A stretch of 52,534 nucleotides of DNA from an uncultured bacterium (GTDB taxonomy: Bacteria; Bacillota_I; Bacilli_A; RFN20; CAG-826). Shown here piece by piece: positions 25,177-34,194 of the stretch (positions within the stretch are counted from its first letter, which is position 1; each line of letters starts with the position of its first letter). The notes under the pieces were generated by a model that made no database searches, was not told the origin of the DNA, and worked only from the letters and a program-made list of their open reading frames with translations. Made by a program: the position numbers and the translations under genes. The stretch lies in assembly GCA_949291375.1 (NCBI GenBank), contig CASEVI010000006.1, forward strand, positions 1 to 52,534. Direction: 5' to 3'.

Positions 25177-26868
25177 ATGGACAAAATTAAGATTTTAGCT
25201 TTAGGCGGGTTAGATGAAGATGGTAAAGATCTTTATGTTATTGAAATAAACAAAGATATTTTTGTTGTTGGTGGTGGATTTAAATATCCTTCAAAAACAA
25301 CGCCAGGTATTGATTTTATAATTGCAGATTTTTCATATTTAAAAGATAACAAAGATCGTGTAAAGGCTTTTTTATTACCAAAATGTAAGAAAAATAGTTT
25401 TGGGGCTATTCCCTATATTTATAAAGAAATTAAAGCGCCAATTTATTGTACAGCCCTTACTAAATTATTTTTAGAAAAGTTTTCAAGTGATTATCTTCAA
25501 GATAATGACTATGATTTTAAAATAATTGATTTACCTACTTCTTTTGAAATAGCTGGTCATCAATTTACACTTTTTTCAACCTGCGCTTCAGTACCTTCAA
25601 CTTTTGGTTTTGCAATTAAAACAAATTTAGGAAATATCGTTTATAGCGGAGATTTTATTGTTGAATATTCAAACGAAACATCTTTTAGATTAGATTTAAA
25701 TACTTTAGGTAAAATTGCAGAAAATCCAACATTATTATTAATGTCTGAATCAGTAAATTCATTAAAACCAGGATATTGTTCACCTAATCATCGTCTTTAT
25801 CCACGATTAATAAATTATTTACATAATGCCGAAGGTCGAGTATTTATCGCTGCAAATAGTGATAATTTATACCACATTGATGAGATTTTTAGAGCATGTA
25901 AAGAAACTAATAAAAAAATTTATCTTTATGATGACATTTCAAAAGATTTATTTAAATTATCTAAAATTAAAGATTTAAATAGATTCCCATCAAAAGATGT
26001 TGTCAGTAAAGATGATGTTTTAAGAGTTAAAGAATCTTCTTTAGTGATTTTAATGAGTGATGAGAGTGAAAGAATTTATGATAAAGTTTCTCTTTTAGCA
26101 AATAATGAAAATGATGATAAATTAATTTCTTTAAAAGAGAGTGATACATTTTATTTAGCAGCAATACCTTCAGATAATAATGAAATTATTGCTACTGAAA
26201 CAATTGACGAACTTTATAAAAGCGGATGTCACGTTCATTATGAAACAAAAAGTACTTTAAATAAGATGCATGCTTATGAAGAAGATTTAAAAATGTTAAT
26301 TTCTTTATTAAAACCTAAATATTATTTCCCTATTGAAGGATATTATGTTTCGCTTTTAGCAAACGCAAAACTTGCTTTTGATATGGGGATAGGGTTATCG
26401 CATAATTCAATTTTCCTTTTAGATAATGGTCAAACGTTAGTTTTTGAAGATAACAAAGCTCCTTCTTTAGATTTTAATTATGATAATAAAATTATGATTG
26501 GCGATGTGATGATTGACGGAATCGGAGTAGGCGATGTTGTTAATGAAATTATTTCTGATAGAAATAGACTTGGTGAAGATGGAGTAGTTGTTTTGGGTTG
26601 CGCTATTTCTAAAAGTCAAAGAGACATTTTAGCTGGACCAGATATTCAAATGAGAGGTTTCTTATTTTTAAAAGATAAAGATGCTGATCAAATGTTAAAA
26701 GATATTCAAAAAGTATTTGTTGAAAATGTTAAAGAATGGCTTTCGACAACCGTTAAATTTGATGTTAATGAATTGGAAGATCAAATTGTTAATATTTTAA
26801 GAAAAATGCTTTTAAAAAATAATAATCGTAATCCGGTTGTTAAACCTAACATTGTAATTATTGAATAG
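25177..26868 (+). CDS. RNase J paralogue with most metal ligands lost
   Basis: This 563-residue protein is alignable with RNase J throughout: LALGGLDEDGKDLYVIE at the start, the metallo-beta-lactamase and beta-CASP domains, and a C-terminal domain (VLGCAISKSQRDILAGPDI). The HxHxDH motif of active RNase J (residues 69-74 here) reads KCKKNS, so all its metal ligands are gone. The later HGE motif reads EGY, and the H of VNHS is Cys or Ala. The SGDF Asp and one His (MHAYEED) remain. It should therefore be inactive as a nuclease, and might be a J2-like partner of an active RNase J elsewhere. The ribosome site AAAGGAG is good. Confidence 0.85.
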   Translation: MDKIKILALGGLDEDGKDLYVIEINKDIFVVGGGFKYPSKTTPGIDFIIADFSYLKDNKDRVKAFLLPKCKKNSFGAIPYIYKEIKAPIYCTALTKLFLEKFSSDYLQDNDYDFKIIDLPTSFEIAGHQFTLFSTCASVPSTFGFAIKTNLGNIVYSGDFIVEYSNETSFRLDLNTLGKIAENPTLLLMSESVNSLKPGYCSPNHRLYPRLINYLHNAEGRVFIAANSDNLYHIDEIFRACKETNKKIYLYDDISKDLFKLSKIKDLNRFPSKDVVSKDDVLRVKESSLVILMSDESERIYDKVSLLANNENDDKLISLKESDTFYLAAIPSDNNEIIATETIDELYKSGCHVHYETKSTLNKMHAYEEDLKMLISLLKPKYYFPIEGYYVSLLANAKLAFDMGIGLSHNSIFLLDNGQTLVFEDNKAPSLDFNYDNKIMIGDVMIDGIGVGDVVNEIISDRNRLGEDGVVVLGCAISKSQRDILAGPDIQMRGFLFLKDKDADQMLKDIQKVFVENVKEWLSTTVKFDVNELEDQIVNILRKMLLKNNNRNPVVKPNIVIIE

Positions 26869-26893
26869 TAAAAAACAATAATAAAAATAAGTG

Positions 26894-26922
26894 AAAATTC
26901 CATTAAAATAATGGAATTTTTC
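26894..26922 (+). terminator. intrinsic terminator after the RNase J paralogue
   Basis: AAAATTCCATT (26894-26904) and AATGGAATTTT (26910-26920) form a perfect stem ending in a T-run. Confidence 0.85.
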
Positions 26923-26934
26923 TTAATTTATTTA

Positions 26935-26951
26935 TATAATTTTGTTGTATG
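26935..26951 (+). promoter_or_regulatory. ftsK -10 box abutting the start codon
   Basis: TATAAT (26935-26940) is followed by 8 nt and the ATG at 26949, with no Shine-Dalgarno. It lies just after the preceding terminator, consistent with a new leaderless transcript. Confidence 0.5.
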
Positions 26952-29612
26952 ATTAATAAAGAAAAGTTAAACAAAATATCAAATGAAACTGCTAAAAGTA
27001 GTATTGGAATTTTTATATGCTTATTTTCTATATATTTAGCTTTAAATTTAGCTCCTACTTTTCAATATGATATATTTATTTATTTAGCTAGAGCAATTAC
27101 GTGGGTAGTATCTTTTTTTGTTGGAGGGATATTTTCTTATATTATTTATTTATTATTATTTATCTATGGTTTAGGTTTAATAATTTATCATAAAAAAACT
27201 AAATTAAGATTAGCTCTTTTTATTAGTGGTGTAATTTTATTTTCTATTGGCGGAATGATTCTTTTAACTAATGGATTTAATTTAACTACTTTAGAAAGTG
27301 GTGAGATTAGATATTTAACATTTGATAATTTTGGGACAGTTTTATTAAATAATGTTATTTATACTGATTCAGTTTTTAGAATAAATATTATTTATAATAG
27401 TGGAATTATTGGAATGTTTTTAACTGCTTTAATAAATCAATTTTTAGGATATGTTGGTTCTTATACAATTGGTTCAATTATTTTTGTGGCGGGAGCAGTC
27501 TTACTTTTAATTCGCCCTTCGATGTATTTATTTAAAAAATTTAATGAATATCGTAATTTTAATTATCAATATTCACCAAAAAGTGCTTTTACAAAAGCAA
27601 AAGATATTACTTTAACAACAACAACTATTGATTCTTTAGAAGATGGTGATGATACAAACATCGAAGTTAAACAAGAACATGAAGTAAAAAGTGAAGAAAA
27701 AGAGAAAAAATATTCTCAAAACGATTATATTGAAAGAGCTGAAAAAGAAAGACTAGAAAAAGTTCGTCCTGCTTTTATTGACCCATCTCAACCTGAAGAA
27801 CAATATTATGCCGGGGATCATTTTGAAGATAAACCTTTAACAAGAGCTCATTTTAGTGAAGAAGAATTTGCTGATAAAGTTAGTTTTAATAATAAAAAAG
27901 AGGAAAATAATAATTTTAAGACAAATTCTTATAAAGAAGTTTCTGATAATAAAATTGAACCTCTTAAAGAAGAGATTAAAGATAATTATGATATCCCTAA
28001 AACAGATGTTGCTATTAAACCAACATTTGGATATTTAGATGATTTAAATAAGGAAAATAATTTAAATCAAGCTAAACCAAAAATTAGAAAAAAGCAGAAA
28101 TATATTGCCCCTTCTTTAAGCTTGCTTGAAAGTAGAACAACTCATGAAACTGATCAGAAGAATAAAGAGGTAGCTGAAGAAAGAAGTGATACTATTAACC
28201 AAGTTTTAACTGATTTAGGAGTTAAAGCTAGAGTCGTTTCTTATAAAATTGGACCATCAGTTACGCGTTATGATATTCAAACTGAAAGAAGTGAATCTAT
28301 TAAAGGATTTGATTCATATATAAATGATATTTGTATTCGTTTAGGTGGAGTTAATGCTCGTTTTTCACCTATTGTTTTAGGAAAAACAACTTCTGGATTA
28401 GAAATTGCTAATGCTGTTTGTTCAATTGTTAATTTTAAAGATTGTTTACAAGCTTTAAACCGTTTACCAAAAACAAAACCAACAAATATTCCTTTTGGTA
28501 AAGATATTAATAACGAACTTTTAACTGTTGATCTTCAAGAAACACCACATTTATTAGTAAGTGGTACTACGGGTAGTGGTAAATCTATTTTTGTTCATTC
28601 ATTAATTATGACTTTAATCATGAGAAATTCTCCGGATAATTTAAAGTTATTATTAATTGATCCTAAAACTGTTGAATTTAATAAATATCGTGAAATTCCT
28701 CATTTGTTATGTCCACCAGTTGGTATTGATGATCCTCAAAGACCATATGAAATATTAACGAAAATTTGCGATATGATGGAAGAAAGATATGCTCTTTTTG
28801 CTGAAACTGATTGTTCTAAATTAAAAGAATATAACGAATGGGCATTAGCTCATGGAAAAGAAACTCTCCCGGTTATTGTTGTAGTTGTTGATGAATATGC
28901 TGATTTAGTTGAATCTAATAAACGTATTTCTGAACCTGTTGTTAGAATAGGTCAAAAAGCTAGAGCAGCTGGAATTCATATGATTATTGCAACTCAAAGA
29001 CCATCTGTTAATGTTATTAATGGTGTTATTAAAGCAAACATTCCTTCTAGAGTTGCTTTACTTTCATCTTCTTATACTGATTCAAATACTATCGTTGATC
29101 AAGGTGGAGCTGAAAAATTAATTGGTAATGGTGATATGCTTATTAAATGTGCTTTATTAAGTAATACATTCCTTATTCGTTGCCAAGGGGCTTATGTTTC
29201 TAATCAAGAAATTAAAGCAGTTTGTGATTATTTACGTAATAATTATGAAACTCAATATGATGAAGAGATTATGGATATAATTAATAAGCCAGTTGCTCAA
29301 GACCCTGTTTTAATGGAAGCAAGTAAAGAATCGCGTTTTGGTAGTGATGAAGATATTTATCAAGAAGTTAAAAATCGGGCTATGAGCGAAGAATATATTT
29401 CAATGAGTAAAATTCAAACGACTTTCTCAATTGGTTTTAATAGAGCTTCTAGAATTTTTAAACGTTTACAAAGAGAAGGTGTTGTAAGTAGCGATCCAGC
29501 AACCAACTCATCAAAAGGAAGCAAAGTTTTATTACATAATTTTGATTATAGCGCAGCAAAAGAAGAATATATGGCAGGTAGTGTTGAGCAAACTACATTT
29601 AAGAAAAAATAG
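26949..29612 (+). CDS. ftsK: DNA translocase FtsK/SpoIIIE
   Basis: This 887-residue translocase has about four N-terminal membrane helices (residues 20-190), a charged low-complexity linker (about 200-390), an alpha domain, and the RecA-like motor with Walker A GTTGSGKS near 540 and Walker B VVVVDEYADLV. The C-terminal winged-helix gamma domain (SMSKIQTTFSIGFNRASRIF) reads KOPS-like or SRS DNA sequences. It pumps chromosome ends through the division septum. The membrane region and overall length match Firmicute SpoIIIE/FtsK. The gene ends 13 nt before acpS. Confidence 0.95.
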   Translation: MINKEKLNKISNETAKSSIGIFICLFSIYLALNLAPTFQYDIFIYLARAITWVVSFFVGGIFSYIIYLLLFIYGLGLIIYHKKTKLRLALFISGVILFSIGGMILLTNGFNLTTLESGEIRYLTFDNFGTVLLNNVIYTDSVFRINIIYNSGIIGMFLTALINQFLGYVGSYTIGSIIFVAGAVLLLIRPSMYLFKKFNEYRNFNYQYSPKSAFTKAKDITLTTTTIDSLEDGDDTNIEVKQEHEVKSEEKEKKYSQNDYIERAEKERLEKVRPAFIDPSQPEEQYYAGDHFEDKPLTRAHFSEEEFADKVSFNNKKEENNNFKTNSYKEVSDNKIEPLKEEIKDNYDIPKTDVAIKPTFGYLDDLNKENNLNQAKPKIRKKQKYIAPSLSLLESRTTHETDQKNKEVAEERSDTINQVLTDLGVKARVVSYKIGPSVTRYDIQTERSESIKGFDSYINDICIRLGGVNARFSPIVLGKTTSGLEIANAVCSIVNFKDCLQALNRLPKTKPTNIPFGKDINNELLTVDLQETPHLLVSGTTGSGKSIFVHSLIMTLIMRNSPDNLKLLLIDPKTVEFNKYREIPHLLCPPVGIDDPQRPYEILTKICDMMEERYALFAETDCSKLKEYNEWALAHGKETLPVIVVVVDEYADLVESNKRISEPVVRIGQKARAAGIHMIIATQRPSVNVINGVIKANIPSRVALLSSSYTDSNTIVDQGGAEKLIGNGDMLIKCALLSNTFLIRCQGAYVSNQEIKAVCDYLRNNYETQYDEEIMDIINKPVAQDPVLMEASKESRFGSDEDIYQEVKNRAMSEEYISMSKIQTTFSIGFNRASRIFKRLQREGVVSSDPATNSSKGSKVLLHNFDYSAAKEEYMAGSVEQTTFKKK

Positions 29613-29625
29613 TTAAATTTAATTT

Positions 29626-29943
29626 ATGCCAATAGGAATAGATCTTACATATATTCCTCGCTTTAAGGACAAAGAAGATTTAGCAAGGAAAATTTTAAGT
29701 GAAGATGAATTAAAAAGTTATTATAATTCTATTAGCAAAGAAGTTTTTCTTGCGTCTCGATTCGCTTTAAAAGAAGCGTTAATTAAATTTTTAGAATTAA
29801 ATATTTTATCTGTTGATTTAAAAGATATAAATATCAAGAAAAAAGAAAATGGAGCAGTTTATGTTCTATATAAAAATAAAAAGTATTCTGCTTCTTTATC
29901 TCATGAAAAAGATTATTGTGTGGGGGTTGTAACTGATGATTGA
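29626..29943 (+). CDS. acpS: holo-[acyl-carrier-protein] synthase
   Basis: This 105-residue AcpS has IGIDLTYIPR at the N-terminus (metal-binding Asp), SRFALKEALIKFL (the F-xxKE-xxK motif) and a C-terminal YSASLSHEKDYCVGVV. It transfers 4'-phosphopantetheine from CoA to acyl carrier protein. The protein is slightly short (normally 115-125 residues). There is no ribosome site; it lies 13 nt behind ftsK, and its end overlaps the pullulanase gene by 8 nt. Confidence 0.9.
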   Translation: MPIGIDLTYIPRFKDKEDLARKILSEDELKSYYNSISKEVFLASRFALKEALIKFLELNILSVDLKDINIKKKENGAVYVLYKNKKYSASLSHEKDYCVGVVTDD

Positions 29944-32080
29944 TAATTTTTTTGGAGCAAATTTAGTTGATTTTAATACTTGTAAAGTTGCGCTTTTTTC
30001 TTCATTACAAAAAGCAGACTCTACACCTATTAACTTAATTATCAATGATGAAAGAGTTGTTCGTTTAGATATCAAAAAACAAGTGTTTTTAAGCGGCATT
30101 GCTATGTATACTTGTTATTATAAAGATGGTTTTAAATTAGGAAATTCGTATAAGGTTTCTATTGAAAACCATGGAATAGCTAATTTAAATGTTTCTGAAA
30201 TTGTAAATAATCCATCTTTTGATGATGATTATTTTTATCCAAATGATGATTTAGGAGTTACATATACAAAGGAAAATACAACTTTTAAAATTTGGGCACC
30301 TTTAGCTAGTAAGGTCGAAGTTTTAATTAGAAAAGATTTTAATTCTCAATATGTTGGTCATTATTTAAAACGAGGCGAAAAAGGTGTTTTTTCACTTACT
30401 TTAGATGGCGATTATGAAAATTATCATTATATTTATGTTGTTACAAATAATGAAATTCCTACTTTAACAACTGACCCTTATGGAAAAGCAAGTGTTGCTA
30501 ATGGTAAAGAAAATGTAATTATCGATTTTTCTAAAACAAAAATAGATATGTATGAAGATCATTTACCTCTTTATAAATCATATTTAGATACAATTATTTA
30601 TGAATTAGATGTTAGAGATTTTACAATTGATGAAAACACAGATATTGAATATAAAGGAAAATATTTAGGTTTAACTGAAGAAGGTAAAAAAACAAAAGGT
30701 GGACATGAAGCTGGACTTGATTATTTAGCTTCTTTAGGTATTACTCATGTTCAAATTTTACCAATTTATGATTTTAAAACAATTGATGAAAATCACCCCT
30801 TAGATTCTTATAACTGGGGATATGATCCACAACAATATTTTGTCCCAGAAGGAAGCTATGCAACTGATCCAAATGATGGTTATTCTAGAGTTATTGAATG
30901 TAAAAAAATGATAGCAGCACTTCATAAAAAAGGGATAAAAGTGAACATGGATGTTGTCTATAATCATGTCTATGAAGGTCTTTTTAGTTCTTTTGAAAAT
31001 GTAGTTCCTGGTTATTTCTTTAGAAAAAGAAAAGATGGTACTTTGTGCAATGGAACTGGATGTGGGAATGATGTTGATAGCGAAAGATTAATGGTTAAGA
31101 AATTAATTGTTGATTGTTGTAAATTTTGGTGTGAAGAATATTCAATTGACGGATTAAGATTCGATTTAATGGGTATTTTAGATGTAAATACAATAAATCG
31201 AGTTGTTAAAGTTTGTCGAGCAATTAAATCAGATTTCATGGTATATGGTGAAGGATGGGATATGAATACCGAATTAAAGAGTGAAAAGAAAGCTTCGATT
31301 TTAAATTCATTTAAAATGGAAGATGTTGCATTCTTTAATGATACATATAGAGATACTTTAAAAGGTCCAAATGGAACAGATAAACTATCTGTTGGTGGTT
31401 ATTTAACTGGCAATCCATCATATGTTGAAGGTTTTAAATTTGCTTTTCTTTCATCCTCATTAAATTTTGTTTATCCAGCAAGATTTAAATTTGCAAGTCA
31501 ATCAATAAATTATGTTGAGTGCCATGATAACTTCACTATTTTTGATAAAGTTTCTTCAATTTATGACAAAAATAATGAAGAAATAGTATTGAATATTATT
31601 AAACAAATTAACGGAACCATTCTTTTATCTATTGGAATCCCATTTTTTCATGCTGGTCAAGAAGTCGGTTTAACAAAATATTATGTAGATAATACTTATA
31701 ATAAAGGTGATTATTATAATAAATTTAGATGGGACGTTTTAGATAAACGTTATGATATGGTTACTTATTTGAAATCAATGATTACCTTTAAAAAAGATTT
31801 TTATAAAGTTAATGAAGAAAAGCCTGAAAATATTGGAAAAATGATTAATTTTGTCAATTTAGACCAAAATCTTTTAGAAATTTTTGTTAAGGCTTTAGAT
31901 GATAAAGAATATATTATTATTTTTAATCCAACAGACAATCGTGCAACATTTGTTTTTGATGATTATTATAAATTAATTTGTGGTCAAGCTGGTTATTTAA
32001 AAGGTTCCGATTTATATATAAAAAATTCAACAATTGAACCACATTGTGTCTCAGTATTTTTAAAGAAAGAGGCTGAATAA
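29936..32080 (+). CDS. pulA: type I pullulanase (alpha-1,6 debranching)
   Basis: This 714-residue GH13 protein of the type I pullulanase group has an N-terminal carbohydrate-binding/CBM48-like part (ENTTFKIWAPLASKVEVLI), the YNWGYDP signature near residue 292, the nucleophile Asp in GLRFDLMGI near 410, the acid Glu in YGEGWD near 437 and the VECHDN transition-state residues. It splits alpha-1,6 links in glycogen, pullulan or maltodextrin. There is no signal peptide, so it acts in the cytoplasm, with sugar taken up or stored inside. Its start lies inside acpS, so translation may be coupled, an odd pairing. Confidence 0.9.
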   Translation: MIDNFFGANLVDFNTCKVALFSSLQKADSTPINLIINDERVVRLDIKKQVFLSGIAMYTCYYKDGFKLGNSYKVSIENHGIANLNVSEIVNNPSFDDDYFYPNDDLGVTYTKENTTFKIWAPLASKVEVLIRKDFNSQYVGHYLKRGEKGVFSLTLDGDYENYHYIYVVTNNEIPTLTTDPYGKASVANGKENVIIDFSKTKIDMYEDHLPLYKSYLDTIIYELDVRDFTIDENTDIEYKGKYLGLTEEGKKTKGGHEAGLDYLASLGITHVQILPIYDFKTIDENHPLDSYNWGYDPQQYFVPEGSYATDPNDGYSRVIECKKMIAALHKKGIKVNMDVVYNHVYEGLFSSFENVVPGYFFRKRKDGTLCNGTGCGNDVDSERLMVKKLIVDCCKFWCEEYSIDGLRFDLMGILDVNTINRVVKVCRAIKSDFMVYGEGWDMNTELKSEKKASILNSFKMEDVAFFNDTYRDTLKGPNGTDKLSVGGYLTGNPSYVEGFKFAFLSSSLNFVYPARFKFASQSINYVECHDNFTIFDKVSSIYDKNNEEIVLNIIKQINGTILLSIGIPFFHAGQEVGLTKYYVDNTYNKGDYYNKFRWDVLDKRYDMVTYLKSMITFKKDFYKVNEEKPENIGKMINFVNLDQNLLEIFVKALDDKEYIIIFNPTDNRATFVFDDYYKLICGQAGYLKGSDLYIKNSTIEPHCVSVFLKKEAE

Positions 32081-32082
32081 AT

Positions 32083-32826
32083 ATGTTTAAATATTTTAAA
32101 GTTATTTGTAAAGTAATTTTTCCTTTAATATGGTCTTATTTTACATGTCTTTTACCTTATTCTATTCATCCTGAAAAAAGAAGCTTAGAAAAAAGATTTC
32201 GTAAAGTTCAACACATAATTAGAAAGGTTTTAAAAGCTTTTAACATAAATTATCATGCATCTGACTTAGAAGAATTTTATAAAAATAGAAATAATGATGA
32301 GAATTATTTGTTTATTTGTAATCATATTTCTGATTTAGATCCTTTAATTTTCATTGCTCTTGCTCCAAGACCAATTACTTTTGTTGCAAAAATTGAAACG
32401 TTAAAATTTCCACTTGTTGGACGTGCTATTAAGATTTTAAGCGGAGAATTTATGGATCGTGATGATTTAAAACAAAGCTTAAAAATTATGATTAATGTTC
32501 AAAAAAAATTAGCTAGTGATGAAAAAATTGATATTATGATTTTTCCAGAAGGAACAAGAAATAAGGGAGATGTTTTTAAAACTTTACCATATCATCATGG
32601 TACATTTAGACCGGCTTTTAAAGCTAATAAAAATATTGTCGCCTTTGCAATTAGCGGAGATAATAAGGTATTAAGCTTAAAAGATAAAAGAAAAAGATAT
32701 GATACATATATTAAAAAAGTAGCCCTTTATACCCCTGTTGATTATAAGGATATAAAGACGACTGATTTAGCAATTGATTGTGAAAATAAAACTAATGAAA
32801 TTTTAAGTAAAATGAAAAGTAACTAA
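32083..32826 (+). CDS. plsC: 1-acyl-sn-glycerol-3-phosphate acyltransferase
   Basis: This 247-residue acyltransferase has an N-terminal membrane segment, the catalytic NHISDLD (HX4D) near residue 80 and FPEGTRN near 152, the glycerol-phosphate-binding motif. It adds the second fatty acid to lysophosphatidic acid at the inner membrane. GAGG in the end of pulA provides the ribosome site. The stop overlaps that of the convergent methyltransferase gene by 4 nt. Confidence 0.93.
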   Translation: MFKYFKVICKVIFPLIWSYFTCLLPYSIHPEKRSLEKRFRKVQHIIRKVLKAFNINYHASDLEEFYKNRNNDENYLFICNHISDLDPLIFIALAPRPITFVAKIETLKFPLVGRAIKILSGEFMDRDDLKQSLKIMINVQKKLASDEKIDIMIFPEGTRNKGDVFKTLPYHHGTFRPAFKANKNIVAFAISGDNKVLSLKDKRKRYDTYIKKVALYTPVDYKDIKTTDLAIDCENKTNEILSKMKSN

Positions 32827-34124
32827 TGCCTTAATCCTTTTGGATATAGATTTTTTAAAATTCCTTTAGTATATTTTACATAACCTAAATTTAAATTATT
32901 AAAAGAAACAATGTAGTATCCATCTTTTATATTTAAATTTTTATTGATACTTTCACCTTTAATATATTTTTTCATTTCTTCTTCATTTAAAAAAATGGAA
33001 GAAGTTGAAGCAAAATAATGAGAGAGATTAAAAGAAGGAATAAAATAGTCTTTTTTAATTTCACAAATATCAATCCCATACCTAATTAATGGGATTTTTT
33101 CATTAATGAGGTCAAAATTTGAACCATAGAGGTGTTTTTTAATTTCTTTATAGTATTTAAAATTAAGATTTAATGATGAAATTATGTTTTTATATTTATT
33201 TGAATTGTTTTTGTCTTTAATTATATTTTTTTTAAAATTTTTATTTTTTGATGAACCTTTCTTTTTAATTTTAGCAATAAATTGCCCTTCTCCTTTATAA
33301 AACATTGGAAAAAGATGAATAGCTTCTTTTAATTCTTTACTTCGATATTCTCCATCGACATGTGGAAGATCAACTATAGAAATATCATTTCTTTCATTTA
33401 ATAGTTTTAAAATATTTAATTCGTTTTCTTCAAAAGAAAATGAACAAGTAGAATAAATTAATGTTCCTCCATCCTTTAATAAATCGATTGCTCTATTAAG
33501 TAAATCATATTGAATCGAACTTAAAGATGTTACTTTTTCATAGGACCAATCGTTTTTCATTTCTTCCATTTTTCTAAACATTGCACTTCCTGAACAAGGG
33601 GCATCTAAAATTATTTTGTCAAAAGTGTTATTTAAAATATTAGGATTTTTCAAAAAATCAAAATTAATTATAGTGATATTATCTAAACCAAGTTTTTCAA
33701 CATTGCTTGATAAAGTTAGTGTTCTAGAATGAGAAATATCATTCGAAATAAGATTAATATTTCTATTTTTTAAAGATAAATATATACTTTTTCCACCAGG
33801 AGCAGCGCATAAATCCAAAATTACATCGTTTTCTTTTGCATCTAAGAGTTCGCTTACAAGCATACTAGAAGCGTCCATTATATAAAAAGCGCCATTATCG
33901 AAAAGATAACTTTTTCCAAATTGATAAATATTTTTATCAAAATAAAATACATTTTTTAAAAATGGATGTTTTTCTATTTTAGGAAATTCTTTTATAAATT
34001 CCTTTTCTCCAATTTTTGATGTATTTAAGATTAAAGAAGAAGTCCTTTCTTTTTCTAATTCTTTAGTTAATTCATTTATTGTTTCTTTTGATAAATATTT
34101 TTCTAAATGTTCGATAAAATCCAT
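32823..34124 (-). CDS. rRNA (cytosine-C5) methyltransferase, RsmF/NOL1-NOP2 family
   Basis: This protein of about 433 residues has the RsmF layout. The SAM-binding core shows LDLCAAPGGKS, the DAPCSGSAMFRK motif IV with a Pro-Cys pair, and STCSF with the second catalytic Cys. A C-terminal RsmF/PUA-like extension carries the RNA-binding part. It probably methylates a 16S rRNA cytosine. ATG at 34122-34124 is chosen over an upstream TTG (34137-34139): TATAAT (34131-34136, minus strand) is 6 nt before the ATG, and the TTG would fall on the promoter. Confidence 0.9.
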   Translation of the reverse strand: MDFIEHLEKYLSKETINELTKELEKERTSSLILNTSKIGEKEFIKEFPKIEKHPFLKNVFYFDKNIYQFGKSYLFDNGAFYIMDASSMLVSELLDAKENDVILDLCAAPGGKSIYLSLKNRNINLISNDISHSRTLTLSSNVEKLGLDNITIINFDFLKNPNILNNTFDKIILDAPCSGSAMFRKMEEMKNDWSYEKVTSLSSIQYDLLNRAIDLLKDGGTLIYSTCSFSFEENELNILKLLNERNDISIVDLPHVDGEYRSKELKEAIHLFPMFYKGEGQFIAKIKKKGSSKNKNFKKNIIKDKNNSNKYKNIISSLNLNFKYYKEIKKHLYGSNFDLINEKIPLIRYGIDICEIKKDYFIPSFNLSHYFASTSSIFLNEEEMKKYIKGESINKNLNIKDGYYIVSFNNLNLGYVKYTKGILKNLYPKGLRH

Positions 34125-34130
34125 GAAATT

Positions 34131-34188
34131 ATTATACAAAAATTAATACAAAACTGACATTTTTTTATCTATAATATTTCTTAGAGGA
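34131..34188. promoter_or_regulatory. divergent start sites of the methyltransferase and pyn genes
   Basis: Minus strand: TATAAT (34131-34136) 6 nt before the rsmF-type ATG. Plus strand: TATAAT (34170-34175), then TTAGAGG and ATG at 34195. The two units share 70 nt. Confidence 0.5.
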
Positions 34189-34194
34189 ATATTT

